Below are positions 16,174 to 25,663 of a DNA stretch of 64,000 bases, piece by piece. The DNA is taken from assembly GCA_028284345.1 (NCBI GenBank), contig JANQRY010000003.1, positions 868,001-932,000 of the forward strand, written 5' to 3'. The notes beneath the pieces were generated by a model. It was not told where the DNA came from and searched no databases. It saw nothing but the letters and a program-made list of their open reading frames with translations. Source of the stretch: Hyphococcus sp. (GTDB lineage: Bacteria; Pseudomonadota; Alphaproteobacteria; Caulobacterales; Parvularculaceae). Position 1 is the stretch's first letter; each line of letters opens with the position of its first letter. A program made the translations under genes and the position numbers.

Positions 16174-16248
16174 GCCCTCGTAGCTCAATTGGCACAGAGC
16201 GCTCCCCTGCTAAGGGAGTGGTTCCAGGTTGGAATCCTGGCGGGGGCA
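16174..16248 (+). tRNA. tRNA-like gene, anticodon GCT (Ser), but with class I short variable loop
   Basis: A complete cloverleaf can be drawn: acceptor GCCCTCG/CGGGGGC (one T-G pair), D-stem GCTC/GAGC with GG in the loop, anticodon stem CTCCC/GGGAG around CTGCTAA (anticodon GCT), five-base variable loop TGGTT, and T-stem CCAGG/CCTGG. CCA is not encoded. GCT reads serine AGC/AGU codons, yet normal serine tRNAs have a long variable arm, which is absent. The T-loop reads TTGGAAT instead of TTCGAAT, so the conserved C56 is G. It may be a divergent, recently acquired or pseudo-tRNA. Confidence 0.7.
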
Positions 16249-16437
16249 CCTCCTTTTTTAAAATACGACAAAGTCGTAAATTGTCAAGAAAACTTGTTGA
16301 GATTCAGCAGGTTATGAATTCTTGATACCTATTGGCTTGGCTTGATTGCTTTTTGGCAAAATTTGGAATCAAAAAAGGTCGAAAACTGATTCGGTTTTAA
16401 AGAATGTTCTTGATTTGTTCTTTTTCTCAGCTAGGCT

Positions 16438-17643
16438 TTGGTCATGGCGCGCGCCGCACATCTTTCCCTCCGCGCTCCCGCCAAGGGGGGCCCTCCTCGC
16501 CCTGGGGCCCCCCGGCCGGCGGCCGGAGACGCGAGACCGCCCCTAGGGGGAAAGGGACGCGGCGCGCGCTCCAATCAATCGGGCCGCTATGAAAAGGAGG
16601 TGCGCGAAACCGTAGACGACGGCTGGCGGAGCGACGCCGGCGAATTCGACGGCGCGGTCGAAGACGCCAATATGGCGCCGCCTTTGAAAACCGACGTGAC
16701 GATCGAGAAGCCGAAAAAGATCATCACCTTTAACAAGTCGCCCTTTGTCGGCTTCGATCGCTCGATCAATCCCTATCGCGGCTGCGAGCATGGCTGCATT
16801 TATTGTTTCGCGCGGCCGACCCACGCTTATATGGGTCTGTCGCCGGGGCTCGATTTTGAAGCGCGGCTATTCGCCAAACCGTCGGCGGCGGCGCTGCTCG
16901 AAAAGGAGCTGTCCAATCCGCGATACGCCCCGCGCATTGTCGCCATGGGCACGAACACCGATCCCTACCAGCCGATTGAACGGAAATTCCGCATCATGCG
17001 CGGGGTGCTCAAAACCTTTTCCCGCTTCCGTCATCCCGTCACCATACTGACGAAATCCCATCTTATCACCCGCGACATTGACCTGCTGGCGCCCATGGCG
17101 GAACGCAATCTTGTCCGCGCCATGGTGTCGATCACGACGCGGGACAAGGGGCTCGCCCGCGCTATGGAGCCGCGCGCCTCGGCGCCGGCGCGCCGCTTCG
17201 CCGCGGTGCGCGCCTTAAGCGAGGCGGGCGTTCCCACCGGCGTCATGACGGCGCCGATGATCCCGGGCCTGAACGATGACGAGTTGGAAACGCTTCTCGA
17301 AGCCGCGAAGGAAGCCGGCGCGGATTTCGCCGGCTACACGCTGATCCGCCTGCCCCTTGAGGTCTCGCCGCTGTTTCAGGAATGGCTGGAGACTTACGCG
17401 CCGGCGCGCGCCGGCCGCGTCATGCGTCACATCCGCGACATGAACGGCGGCCGGGACTATGACGCGCAGCTCTCCCGCGGCAAGGAAATCAAGTCGACCT
17501 ACGCTAGACTGATCGCGCAGCGTTTTAAAAAAGCCGCGACGCGTCTCGGTCTCGACAGCCCGAAACAGCCGCTCGACCTGACGCAGTTTCGCGTGCCGCA
17601 GGCTGAGGCGGCGCAACTGTCCCTCTTCAAGGGAGTTTCATGA
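16438..17643 (+). CDS. PA0069-family radical SAM protein
   Basis: 401 residues in the longest frame. The [4Fe-4S] cluster motif is CEHGCIYC (CxxxCxxC), within FDRSINPYRG...FARPTHAYMGLSPGLDFE, typical of the PA0069 family of spore-photolyase-like radical SAM proteins. KPSAAALLEKEL, ALGTNTDPYQPIER-like MGTNTDPYQPIERKFRI, and MEPRASAPARRFAAV also fit. GRGARSNQSGRYEKEVRE before the core is a conserved N-terminal part of the family, so the start lies upstream of it; ATG 16438 or 16444 are both possible. Function is unknown. Its stop overlaps the convergent regulator gene by six bases. Confidence 0.9.
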   Translation: MVMARAAHLSLRAPAKGGPPRPGAPRPAAGDARPPLGGKGRGARSNQSGRYEKEVRETVDDGWRSDAGEFDGAVEDANMAPPLKTDVTIEKPKKIITFNKSPFVGFDRSINPYRGCEHGCIYCFARPTHAYMGLSPGLDFEARLFAKPSAAALLEKELSNPRYAPRIVAMGTNTDPYQPIERKFRIMRGVLKTFSRFRHPVTILTKSHLITRDIDLLAPMAERNLVRAMVSITTRDKGLARAMEPRASAPARRFAAVRALSEAGVPTGVMTAPMIPGLNDDELETLLEAAKEAGADFAGYTLIRLPLEVSPLFQEWLETYAPARAGRVMRHIRDMNGGRDYDAQLSRGKEIKSTYARLIAQRFKKAATRLGLDSPKQPLDLTQFRVPQAEAAQLSLFKGVS

Positions 17644-19203
17644 AAAGCCGTGCTTTGAAAGCGCGCTGTCGATCCGCCGCCTGAGGTCGCCGTCGGCGAA
17701 CGGAAAGGCGGAGAAGAAATCCGCGCGCGTGAGGCCCGGGAACCGCCCGCGCGCGTTTTCCGCCCATTGCGCGGCGAGGTTTTCATCCCCGGCGATGTCG
17801 TTGAGCGCCACCGCAATCGCCGCGATCAGAACATGAGCGCCGGGGGAGCGGGCCGCCTCATTGGCCCAGCGCGCCGCGCCGGCTTCATCGTCCGCGATCA
17901 GACGCGTAAAGGCGCGCACGCCGAGCATGGCGTAGCGAAAAGGATCGAGCGGGCTGAGCGCAAGGGCGAGATCGATGCCGTCCGCGCCGCCGTCGCTGCG
18001 GCCCGAAACCGTGTCGGCCCAGGCTTGCGCATAGACCCCTTGCGCATAATTCGGGCTCAGCTTCACCGCGCGGTCGAGCCAGTTGATGCCGGCAGCCGGG
18101 TCCTGTTCGATCCACGAAACGCGGCCCATGGCGAAATTTGCAAACGGGTCGAGCGGATCAAGCGCGACCGCCTGTTCCGCAGCGCGGCGCGCGGCCGTCC
18201 GCTCGGCAGCCAAGTCATCATTATACTGAAGAAAGGCGTTTTGAAAATGCGTTGACGAAAGCGCCGCATGGGCGCGGGCGAAATCCGGCTCGCGGGCGAG
18301 CGCGCGTTCGAACATCGATGCGGCGACGGCGTTGTCGGCCTTGTTGAACCGATAAAGATGCTGCAGCCCCAAATGATAGGCGGCCCAGGCGTCAAGATTT
18401 TCCGGCGCGGTAATGCTCGCCTCGCGCGCCTCGTTCTGCGGGATGTGCGCTTCCAGCGCCGCGATCACGCTGGCGACAATCCGCGATCTGATTTCATGGA
18501 CGTCGTCAACGCGGCCGGCGAACATATCGCCCCAGAGAACGCCGCCATTGCGGGCGTCGGCAAGGTCCACCGTCACAGTGATCCGTTCGCCGACGACTTC
18601 AACAACACCGGAAACCACATAGCGCACGCCAAGGGCGGCGCCGATGTCGCGGACATCCGGATCGGCGACGCGAAACCGGAATGACGATCCGCGCGCGATA
18701 ATGAAAAGCCATCTGAGGCGGGACAGGGCCGAAATCAGTTCGTGGGGCAGCGCATCCGCGACGCCCGCATAGGGACCCGCCGCGCCAACGAGGCGAAACG
18801 GCAGCACCGCAATCGACGGCCGGCCACGCTGCGCCGGCGCCGACGCCGACATGGGCGGCTGCGCATCGCTGACGGCAGCGCGCGCATTGCCGCCTTCAAC
18901 CACGCTGTCGCCAACAAAGCGGAACCCCTTGCCATGGATCGTTTTGATCCAGCGCTGATCGCGGCCATTGTCGCCGATGGCCTGACGCGCCGATTTCACG
19001 CGGCTCGACAGGGCGGCGTCGGAAATGAACCGCCCGTCCCAGATCTTCTCGATGATTTCCGTCTTGGAGACCATGCGGTCGCGGTTGGCGATGAGGAGCG
19101 CCAAGAGGGCGAAGACCTGCGGCTCGACCGGAACGACTGTCTCGCCCCGCCGCAGTTCGACCTTTCCCTCGTCGATGGTGAATGCGCCAAACCGGTAAAT
19201 CAT
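17638..19203 (-). CDS. winged-helix (OmpR/PhoB-type) regulator with TolB-like and TPR regions
   Basis: 521 residues. Residues 1-100 form an OmpR-type winged helix (YRFGAFTIDEGKVELRRGE, LLALLIANRDRMVSKTEII, RQAIGDNGRDQRWIKTIHGKGFRFVG). A linker leads to a region with RPSIAVLPFRLVG and the LSRLRWLFIIARGSSFRF stretch found in adenylate-cyclase-associated/TolB-like regulators. The C-terminal half is a TPR solenoid (for example AVALDPLDPFANFAMGRV, ALSPLDPFRYAMLG). No membrane helix is evident, unlike CadC. It is divergent from a tautomerase gene across 148 bases, its most likely target besides itself. Confidence 0.85.
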   Translation of the reverse strand: MIYRFGAFTIDEGKVELRRGETVVPVEPQVFALLALLIANRDRMVSKTEIIEKIWDGRFISDAALSSRVKSARQAIGDNGRDQRWIKTIHGKGFRFVGDSVVEGGNARAAVSDAQPPMSASAPAQRGRPSIAVLPFRLVGAAGPYAGVADALPHELISALSRLRWLFIIARGSSFRFRVADPDVRDIGAALGVRYVVSGVVEVVGERITVTVDLADARNGGVLWGDMFAGRVDDVHEIRSRIVASVIAALEAHIPQNEAREASITAPENLDAWAAYHLGLQHLYRFNKADNAVAASMFERALAREPDFARAHAALSSTHFQNAFLQYNDDLAAERTAARRAAEQAVALDPLDPFANFAMGRVSWIEQDPAAGINWLDRAVKLSPNYAQGVYAQAWADTVSGRSDGGADGIDLALALSPLDPFRYAMLGVRAFTRLIADDEAGAARWANEAARSPGAHVLIAAIAVALNDIAGDENLAAQWAENARGRFPGLTRADFFSAFPFADGDLRRRIDSALSKHGFS

Positions 19204-19351
19204 TGATCGGCCATTATAATCGACTTTTCGGGGAAACTCCCGATTTTCTCCAGATTTCCTTCAAGCGCGGCGGCGGCGGCCCGCCTATACCGAAAAACGA
19301 AGGGCGGCCGGGAGCGCCGCCTCAAACGAAACGGGAAAAAGGAGAAACCCC

Positions 19352-19576
19352 ATGCCGCTCGTCAATATCGACGTCATTGAGAACGTGTTCACCGACGACC
19401 AGAAAGCCGACATCATCGACCGGGTCACCAACGCCATGGTCGCCGTCGAAGGCGAAAACATGCGCCAGGTCACCTGGGTGCGAATCAACGAAGTCAAGGA
19501 AAACGACTGGGCCATCGGCGGCCAGCTGCTGAACGCCGCGGCCGTGCACGCCCTTGCCGCAGGCAAGGCGGCCTAG
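19352..19576 (+). CDS. tautomerase family protein (4-oxalocrotonate tautomerase-like)
   Basis: 74 residues. MPLVNIDVIENVFTDDQK places proline directly after the initiator methionine, as the catalytic Pro1 of the family requires once Met is removed. VRINEVKENDWAIGGQLL matches the second half. Members use the N-terminal proline as a general base for keto-enol tautomerisation or related reactions. AAGGAG lies 7 bases before the ATG. TATAAT at 19215-19220 is a possible -10 element, about 130 bases upstream. It faces away from the winged-helix/TPR regulator gene. Confidence 0.88.
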   Translation: MPLVNIDVIENVFTDDQKADIIDRVTNAMVAVEGENMRQVTWVRINEVKENDWAIGGQLLNAAAVHALAAGKAA

Positions 19577-19643
19577 CCCGCACTCATTGCGCCGGGCGTT
19601 CCTTTCGGGCGCCCGGCGCGCAAGAAACCAAACGGCAAAGACC

Positions 19644-19739
19644 ATGGAAAGCAAACTTCTGATCATGACGGCGGTCGTCGTCACCGTTGGCATGATCGCG
19701 CCTGCGCTCATGCGCGTCGCCTTTCACCTTGCAAGCTGA
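19644..19739 (+). CDS. possible 31-residue membrane peptide
   Basis: MESKLLIMTAVVVTVGMIAP and a few more residues form one hydrophobic helix. It follows the tautomerase gene by 67 bases in the same direction. No clear ribosome-binding site is seen (CAAAGACC before the ATG). It may be a real small membrane protein or a chance frame. Confidence 0.3.
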   Translation: MESKLLIMTAVVVTVGMIAPALMRVAFHLAS

Positions 19740-19784
19740 CCGCGGGTCCTCAACGCCTTCAGCGACTCAGGCTAGCGGTATTTT

Positions 19785-20408
19785 GTGAAAGCGCGACCGA
19801 CATACGCACTTGAAAGCAGGTTCGACGGCCCCGTCGCCGGGGTCGACGAAGCTGGGCGCGGGCCGCTTGCCGGTCCTGTCGTCGCCGCGGCGGTGATCCT
19901 CGATCCGGCAAACACGCCGGCGGGCCTCGCCGATTCCAAAACCCTTTCGGAAAAACGCCGCGAGGCCCTGGCGCCGCTCATTCGCCAGAGCGCCGCAGTC
20001 GGCGTCGGCGCAGCGAGCGTTGAAGAGATCGACACGCTCAATATTCTGCAGGCGAGCCTTCTCGCCATGCGCCGGGCCGTCGCCGCCCTGCCGCGCCCGC
20101 CCGCTGTCTGTCTCGTGGACGGCAATCAGGACCCGCGCCTTTCCTGCCGGACCGAACTCGTGATCAAGGGCGACGCGCGGTCCCTCTCCATCGCCGCGGC
20201 GTCGATCATCGCCAAGACCGTGCGCGACGAAGAGATGCGCGCGCTTGATAAAATCCACCCCCAATACGGCTGGGCCTCGAACAAGGGCTACGGCTCCGCC
20301 GCCCATCGCGCCGCCCTCGAACGCTTCGGCGCGACAGACCATCACCGCCGGAGCTTCGCGCCGGTGGCCGCAGCGATCGCCGCGCGCGGCGCGGTCGCTG
20401 CGGAATAG
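19785..20408 (+). CDS. rnhB: ribonuclease HII
   Basis: 207 residues from a GTG start. The catalytic Asp-Glu pair is in [20 protein letters not shown] (residues about 17-36), with the third acidic residue in [11 protein letters not shown] and the [19 protein letters not shown] helix further on, then [16 protein letters not shown]. RNase HII cuts the RNA strand in RNA-DNA hybrids and removes single ribonucleotides. Its position directly before ccrM is a common arrangement in alphaproteobacteria. Confidence 0.95.
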   Translation: MKARPTYALESRFDGPVAGVDEAGRGPLAGPVVAAAVILDPANTPAGLADSKTLSEKRREALAPLIRQSAAVGVGAASVEEIDTLNILQASLLAMRRAVAALPRPPAVCLVDGNQDPRLSCRTELVIKGDARSLSIAAASIIAKTVRDEEMRALDKIHPQYGWASNKGYGSAAHRAALERFGATDHHRRSFAPVAAAIAARGAVAAE

Positions 20409-20476
20409 GCGCGGCGCCACAAGATAACCGGAGGCCGTTGGCGCGCGGTCCCAATATGTTGTGATCGAGCGGCGCG

Positions 20477-21712
<1,236 letters not shown>

Positions 21713-21875
21713 CCGCCGGCGCAGGCGATCAGGCGCAACCCGTGCGGCGACAACCCCGCCCCTTCAAAAAAAATCGCGCAAAATTCGCGATTGCATAAAA
21801 TTTTATCATTCCCGCGCGCGCCGCAGAAACCTTTCCCCGCAAGTTTTGCACGCGACGGCGGATCGGAGAGGTTCA

Positions 21876-22415
21876 GTGGGCGATATTCTCGGTTGGGCGC
21901 GGCGCTTCCTGCCGGCAAGACCTGAACTGAGGTCCCACGTCTCGTTCCGAAGGGACGCGGTGACGGGAACTGCGCGCCTCGTCAGAGACCCCCGCCCCGC
22001 GAAAGGGATCGGCTACTGGCTCGCCCGCGGCTATTACGCCTTTTCCTTCAAATGGGCGGCGCTGTCGGTTCTGATCACGGGCGCGTTCTTCTTCGTCTTC
22101 ACCCTCGCCGCCGCGGATACGGCCGCCTATGAGACAGCGCTCGACAAGCAGGTGCAAAGCGGCGACTGGGCGGGCGGATTGCATTCGCTTTTTATCCTGC
22201 GCATGGCCGCAAGTCCGCGCCCGCTTGAATTCCTGATTATGATCGTCGCCGCGCCGATGATCTGGAACACGCTGCCGCCGCGCTGGCGCTTCATCATTTT
22301 TCCGATCATTGCGCAGATGCTCTACATGATCCTGTCGCAGGTTGCGTTCCTGCCGCTGGAATATGCGCTGATGAACATGTTTTCCGCCGCGGCGGATTCC
22401 CTGCGCTCGCTTTAG
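21876..22415 (+). CDS. hypothetical integral membrane protein, 179 residues
   Basis: The frame from GTG 21876 (GGAGAGG five bases before) has an amphipathic N-terminal region (WARRFLPARPELRSHVSFRR), then hydrophobic segments at about residues 66-88, 119-139 and 142-165. No family was recognised. The 163 bases upstream include an AT-rich stretch with TCGCG-CAAAAT-TCGCGA and ATAAAATTTTAT, suggesting its own promoter. Its stop overlaps the end of mutY by four bases (convergent). Confidence 0.65.
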   Translation: MGDILGWARRFLPARPELRSHVSFRRDAVTGTARLVRDPRPAKGIGYWLARGYYAFSFKWAALSVLITGAFFFVFTLAAADTAAYETALDKQVQSGDWAGGLHSLFILRMAASPRPLEFLIMIVAAPMIWNTLPPRWRFIIFPIIAQMLYMILSQVAFLPLEYALMNMFSAAADSLRSL

Positions 22416-23494
22416 CGCCCCAGCGCGCGTCTCACCGCCTTGTTAAAAACCGTCGGCAGTTTCGCGTCTTCGGGCCTGATCCATTGCTGATGCGCCGAGC
22501 GGCGAAACCCTTTTGGCGCGCGGCCCGCATAGACATCGAGCGTTAAATGGAAATGCGTGAAAGTATGGGCGATGGCGCCCGCCGGCGCCCAGTCCGACGG
22601 CGCCGGCGCGTCAGCGAACACATCCCTTTCCTGCGCGGCGCGCCAGTCCGTGCCCGGCAGCCCCATCATGCCGCCGAGCAGTCCTTTTTCCGCGCGCCGT
22701 TCAAACAGCATCTCGCCCTTCCTGTTGGTCATGGCGAAAACCGCGCCGCACCGTTGCGGCTTCGGTTTCTTCGCCGCTTTCCGCGGCAACGCTTCCGCGC
22801 GCCCTGCGGCCGCCGCCGCGCAATGATCCGTAAGCGGACATAGGAGGCATGCGGGGCTTTTCGGTCGGCAAATGCTTGCGCCGAGGTCCATCAGTCCTTG
22901 GGCGAAATCGCCGGAGCGTTTCGCCGGCCAGATCGTTTCGGCGCGGGCTTTTATCTCCGGCTTCGCCGCCGGCAGGGGCGTTTTGATGGCGAACAGCCGC
23001 GCGACCACGCGTTCGATATTGCCGTCGACGACAATCGCCCTGCGGTCGAAAGCAATGGCGGTGATCGCCGCCGCCGTATAGGCGCCGACGCCGGGCAATT
23101 GCCGCAGCGCTTCCTCCGTGTCGGGAAATTTTCCGTCATGCTCGCGGGCGACCGTAACGGCGCATTTGTGGAGATTGCGCGCCCGGGCGTAATAGCCAAG
23201 GCCCGCCCACTGCCCAAGCACGTCGTCCAAGGGCGCGGCGGCCATGGCCTTCGCGTCCGGCCAGCGATCGAGAAACGCCGCATAGCGCGGCGCAACGGTC
23301 GCCACCGTGGTCTGCTGCAGCATGATTTCGGAAAGCCAGACCGCATAAGGATCGGGGCGCCTCCCGGCCCGGCGTTCTTTAGGGCCCACGCGCCAGGGCA
23401 GGACCCGGGCGTTCCGGTCGTACCAGCGCAGAAGCGGCGCCGCGATCAGGCGGGAATTTTTTTCCGCTTTTCCGTCATAGGCCATGGCGCGCAT
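22412..23494 (-). CDS. mutY: A/G-specific adenine glycosylase
   Basis: 360 residues. LSEIMLQQTTVATVAPRYAA, GQWAGLGYYARARNLHKCA (helix-hairpin-helix region), and LPGVGAYTAAAITAIAFDRR with the following VVDGN and its catalytic Asp identify a MutY. The cluster ligands are in ICRPKSPACLLCPLTDHC (C-x6-C-x2-C-x5-C). A C-terminal NUDIX-like domain (from about 240, GAVFAMTNRKGEMLFERRAEK) recognises 8-oxoG. The enzyme removes adenine opposite 8-oxoguanine. Starts at 23494 or 23485 are both plausible; the much longer upstream frame overlaps the divergent DUF721 gene and was rejected. Confidence 0.94.
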   Translation of the reverse strand: MRAMAYDGKAEKNSRLIAAPLLRWYDRNARVLPWRVGPKERRAGRRPDPYAVWLSEIMLQQTTVATVAPRYAAFLDRWPDAKAMAAAPLDDVLGQWAGLGYYARARNLHKCAVTVAREHDGKFPDTEEALRQLPGVGAYTAAAITAIAFDRRAIVVDGNIERVVARLFAIKTPLPAAKPEIKARAETIWPAKRSGDFAQGLMDLGASICRPKSPACLLCPLTDHCAAAAAGRAEALPRKAAKKPKPQRCGAVFAMTNRKGEMLFERRAEKGLLGGMMGLPGTDWRAAQERDVFADAPAPSDWAPAGAIAHTFTHFHLTLDVYAGRAPKGFRRSAHQQWIRPEDAKLPTVFNKAVRRALGR

Positions 23495-23544
23495 GTTATG
23501 CTGATCGGCGGCGCCATTGGCAAAGGACGAAAGACGGGCGAGCG

Positions 23545-24024
23545 GTGAGAGACTTTCAACAGACCCTGCATCAGAAGACGCGGCCCGTGCGGCCGGGTCC
23601 GCCGAAAGCGGCGCGGGCGGCGGCGGCGGTTTTCTCCCGCCTCGCCAAAACAACCCGCTACGCCGATCCGGGTCTTGCCGATAACTGGCCGTCGATCGCC
23701 GGCGCGGACATCGCGGCGCTCGGCCGGCCCGGCCGGGTGCTGGGGAACGGCCCCGGGCGGACCCTTGAGGTGATCGTTCTTGACGGCGCCGCGGCGGCGG
23801 AAATGCAGATGCGCGCCGACGATCTCATTCTCGCCGTTAACCGCTATCTCGGCCCTGACGCGGTCGGGCGCATCGCGGTTCGCCAGCGCCCCACGGGCCG
23901 TCCGGTCAGCCGCGACGGGATCGGCGTTCGGGGCGGCGCTCAAAAGGGCGGCGAGGACGGGCCGCTCAACAGCGCGCTCTCGTCTTTCCGCGCCGCGATC
24001 CGCGCCAGATCGGGCGATAAATAG
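23545..24024 (+). CDS. DUF721 (DciA-like) protein
   Basis: 159 residues from a GTG start. The DUF721 core is seen as LADNWPSIAGADIAALGRPG and the RTLEVIVLDGAAAAEMQMRA segment, followed by INRYLG-like VNRYLGPDAVGRIAVRQR. The family includes DciA, which helps the replicative helicase DnaB load in most bacteria that lack DnaC. Alphaproteobacterial members commonly lie between mutY and a thioredoxin-fold gene, as here. It is divergent from mutY with about 50 bases between starts. Confidence 0.82.
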   Translation: MRDFQQTLHQKTRPVRPGPPKAARAAAAVFSRLAKTTRYADPGLADNWPSIAGADIAALGRPGRVLGNGPGRTLEVIVLDGAAAAEMQMRADDLILAVNRYLGPDAVGRIAVRQRPTGRPVSRDGIGVRGGAQKGGEDGPLNSALSSFRAAIRARSGDK

Positions 24025-24136
24025 AGCCGGAAAAGACTTGCGTCCCACTCCGCCATCAGCGATTCTCCGCCTTCATTTTCCCGATTTGTCGAATAGCGGC
24101 GGAAACGCGCCGCCGTGCAGGAAAGGTTCGCCGTCA

Positions 24137-24847
24137 ATGGTCTCCGAAACGCTTCGCATCGCCGCCCGGTCATGGGCGCCCCGGTCGCTGATATTGGGCG
24201 CGGCCGCGCTCGCGCTCGCCGCCTGCGGCCAGGACGCCTCAGACGCCGGGAACGCCTCCGATGACGCCGCCGGCGGCGCCGATATCATCGACGACGGGCA
24301 GACCGGCGCCCTCGCCGAAATGTCCCTCGGCGCAGAAGACGCGCCCGTCACGGTGATCGAATACGCCTCCGTCACCTGCCCCCATTGCGCGACGTTCCAC
24401 GAAAACGTGTTCCCGGAAATCAAGGAGCGCTATGTGGACACCGGCAAGGTCCGGTTCGTGTTCCGGGAGTTTCCCACCGCGCCGGCGGAACTGGCGGTCG
24501 TCGGCTCTATGCTCGCTCGCTGCGCCGCAGACAGGGGCGGCGACGAAGCCTATTTCCTCGTCCTTGGTTCCCTGTTCAAGACCCAGGAAAAATGGATCTA
24601 TGGCGACACGCGCGAGGAGCTGATGAAAATCGCCGCCCAGGCGGGCCTTGACCAGGAAGCCTTTGACGCCTGCGTCCGCCGGCAGGAGCTGATCGACCTG
24701 ATCAACGAAACGGTGTCGGAAGGGCGCGATCGCTACGATATCCGCTCAACGCCAAGCTTTGTCGTCGACGGAATCCTCAGGCATTTTTCAACCGTCGACG
24801 ATATGGCCGAAGCCATCGACGCGGCCCTGGAAAAGGCGGAAAGCTAA
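24137..24847 (+). CDS. DsbA-family thioredoxin-fold lipoprotein
   Basis: 236 residues. The N-terminus carries a lipoprotein signal with lipobox ALAAC followed by an acidic linker. The thioredoxin fold begins at EDAPVTVIEYASVTCPHCAT with active-site CPHC, and YDIRSTPSFVVDGILRHF holds the cis-proline loop. It should act in the periplasm, attached to a membrane, in disulfide formation or exchange. The next gene encodes a soluble paralogue. The open frame extends upstream to 23780 but overlaps the DUF721 gene; ATG 24137 starts just before the signal peptide. Confidence 0.88.
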   Translation: MVSETLRIAARSWAPRSLILGAAALALAACGQDASDAGNASDDAAGGADIIDDGQTGALAEMSLGAEDAPVTVIEYASVTCPHCATFHENVFPEIKERYVDTGKVRFVFREFPTAPAELAVVGSMLARCAADRGGDEAYFLVLGSLFKTQEKWIYGDTREELMKIAAQAGLDQEAFDACVRRQELIDLINETVSEGRDRYDIRSTPSFVVDGILRHFSTVDDMAEAIDAALEKAES

Positions 24848-24879
24848 GCCCCGCGCGTCACGGGGAGGCGGGTAGTGTA

Positions 24880-25539
24880 ATGGCCGCATTGTCGAACATT
24901 CTGTCGGTCGCGGCGGCGGGCTTCCTTGTCATGGCGGCGCCGTTCGCTGCTTTTGCGGATACCGCCGACGACGCTAGGACCGGCGCCCTTTCAGAGATGG
25001 TCCTCGGCGCCGAAGACGCGCCGGTAACGGTGATCGAATACGCCTCGCTCACCTGTTCCCATTGCGCCCGCTGGCATGAGGAAATTTTTCCCGCCGTAAA
25101 CGAGCGCTATATCAAGACCGGGAAGGTCCGGTTCATCCTGCGCGAAATGCCGGTGGTGCCGGCCCATCCGGCGCTGGTCGCGCGCTCCTATGCGGGATCG
25201 ATGCTGGCGCGCTGCGCCGCCGACGCGGGCGGCGCGAGCCGCTATTTCGCCATGATGGATACGCTGTTCGAGACGCAGGAAGTCTGGGCCTTCGGCGAGG
25301 ACGCCCGCGGCGAGCTTCTCAAAACCGCGGCAGAGGCGGGGATCGACGAGCCGGCGTTTGACGCCTGCCTTCAGCGCGCGGACCTCAAGGCCCATATCGA
25401 CCGCAACGTCGCCATCGCCACGGATGAATTCGCCGTTCAGGGCACGCCGGGATTTATCATCAATGGAACCTATGAGCGGTTTCAGACATTTGAGGACATC
25501 TTCGATGCGCTGGACGCAGCGGCCGCCGCGGGCGACTAA
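24880..25539 (+). CDS. DsbA-family thioredoxin-fold periplasmic protein
   Basis: 219 residues. An ordinary signal peptide (about residues 1-26, ending in AFA) is followed by EDAPVTVIEYASLTCSHCAR with active-site CSHC, and FAVQGTPGFIINGTYERF with the cis-proline. It is about 33 bases downstream of a lipoprotein paralogue with the same fold but CPHC, so the pair arose by tandem duplication and diverged in location and in the dipeptide that sets redox potential. GGGGAGG stands upstream of the ATG. Confidence 0.88.
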   Translation: MAALSNILSVAAAGFLVMAAPFAAFADTADDARTGALSEMVLGAEDAPVTVIEYASLTCSHCARWHEEIFPAVNERYIKTGKVRFILREMPVVPAHPALVARSYAGSMLARCAADAGGASRYFAMMDTLFETQEVWAFGEDARGELLKTAAEAGIDEPAFDACLQRADLKAHIDRNVAIATDEFAVQGTPGFIINGTYERFQTFEDIFDALDAAAAAGD

Positions 25540-25663
25540 CTTTCCCCAGCGCCGGCCCAAGTTCTTGGCCCGCGGTCAGAATCGGCGATCATTGACTATT
25601 CGAATCAGTGAGCATGGAACAACAAAGGCGCGCCTTCGCGCAGCAACGGTCGGGAAGCCTTAA

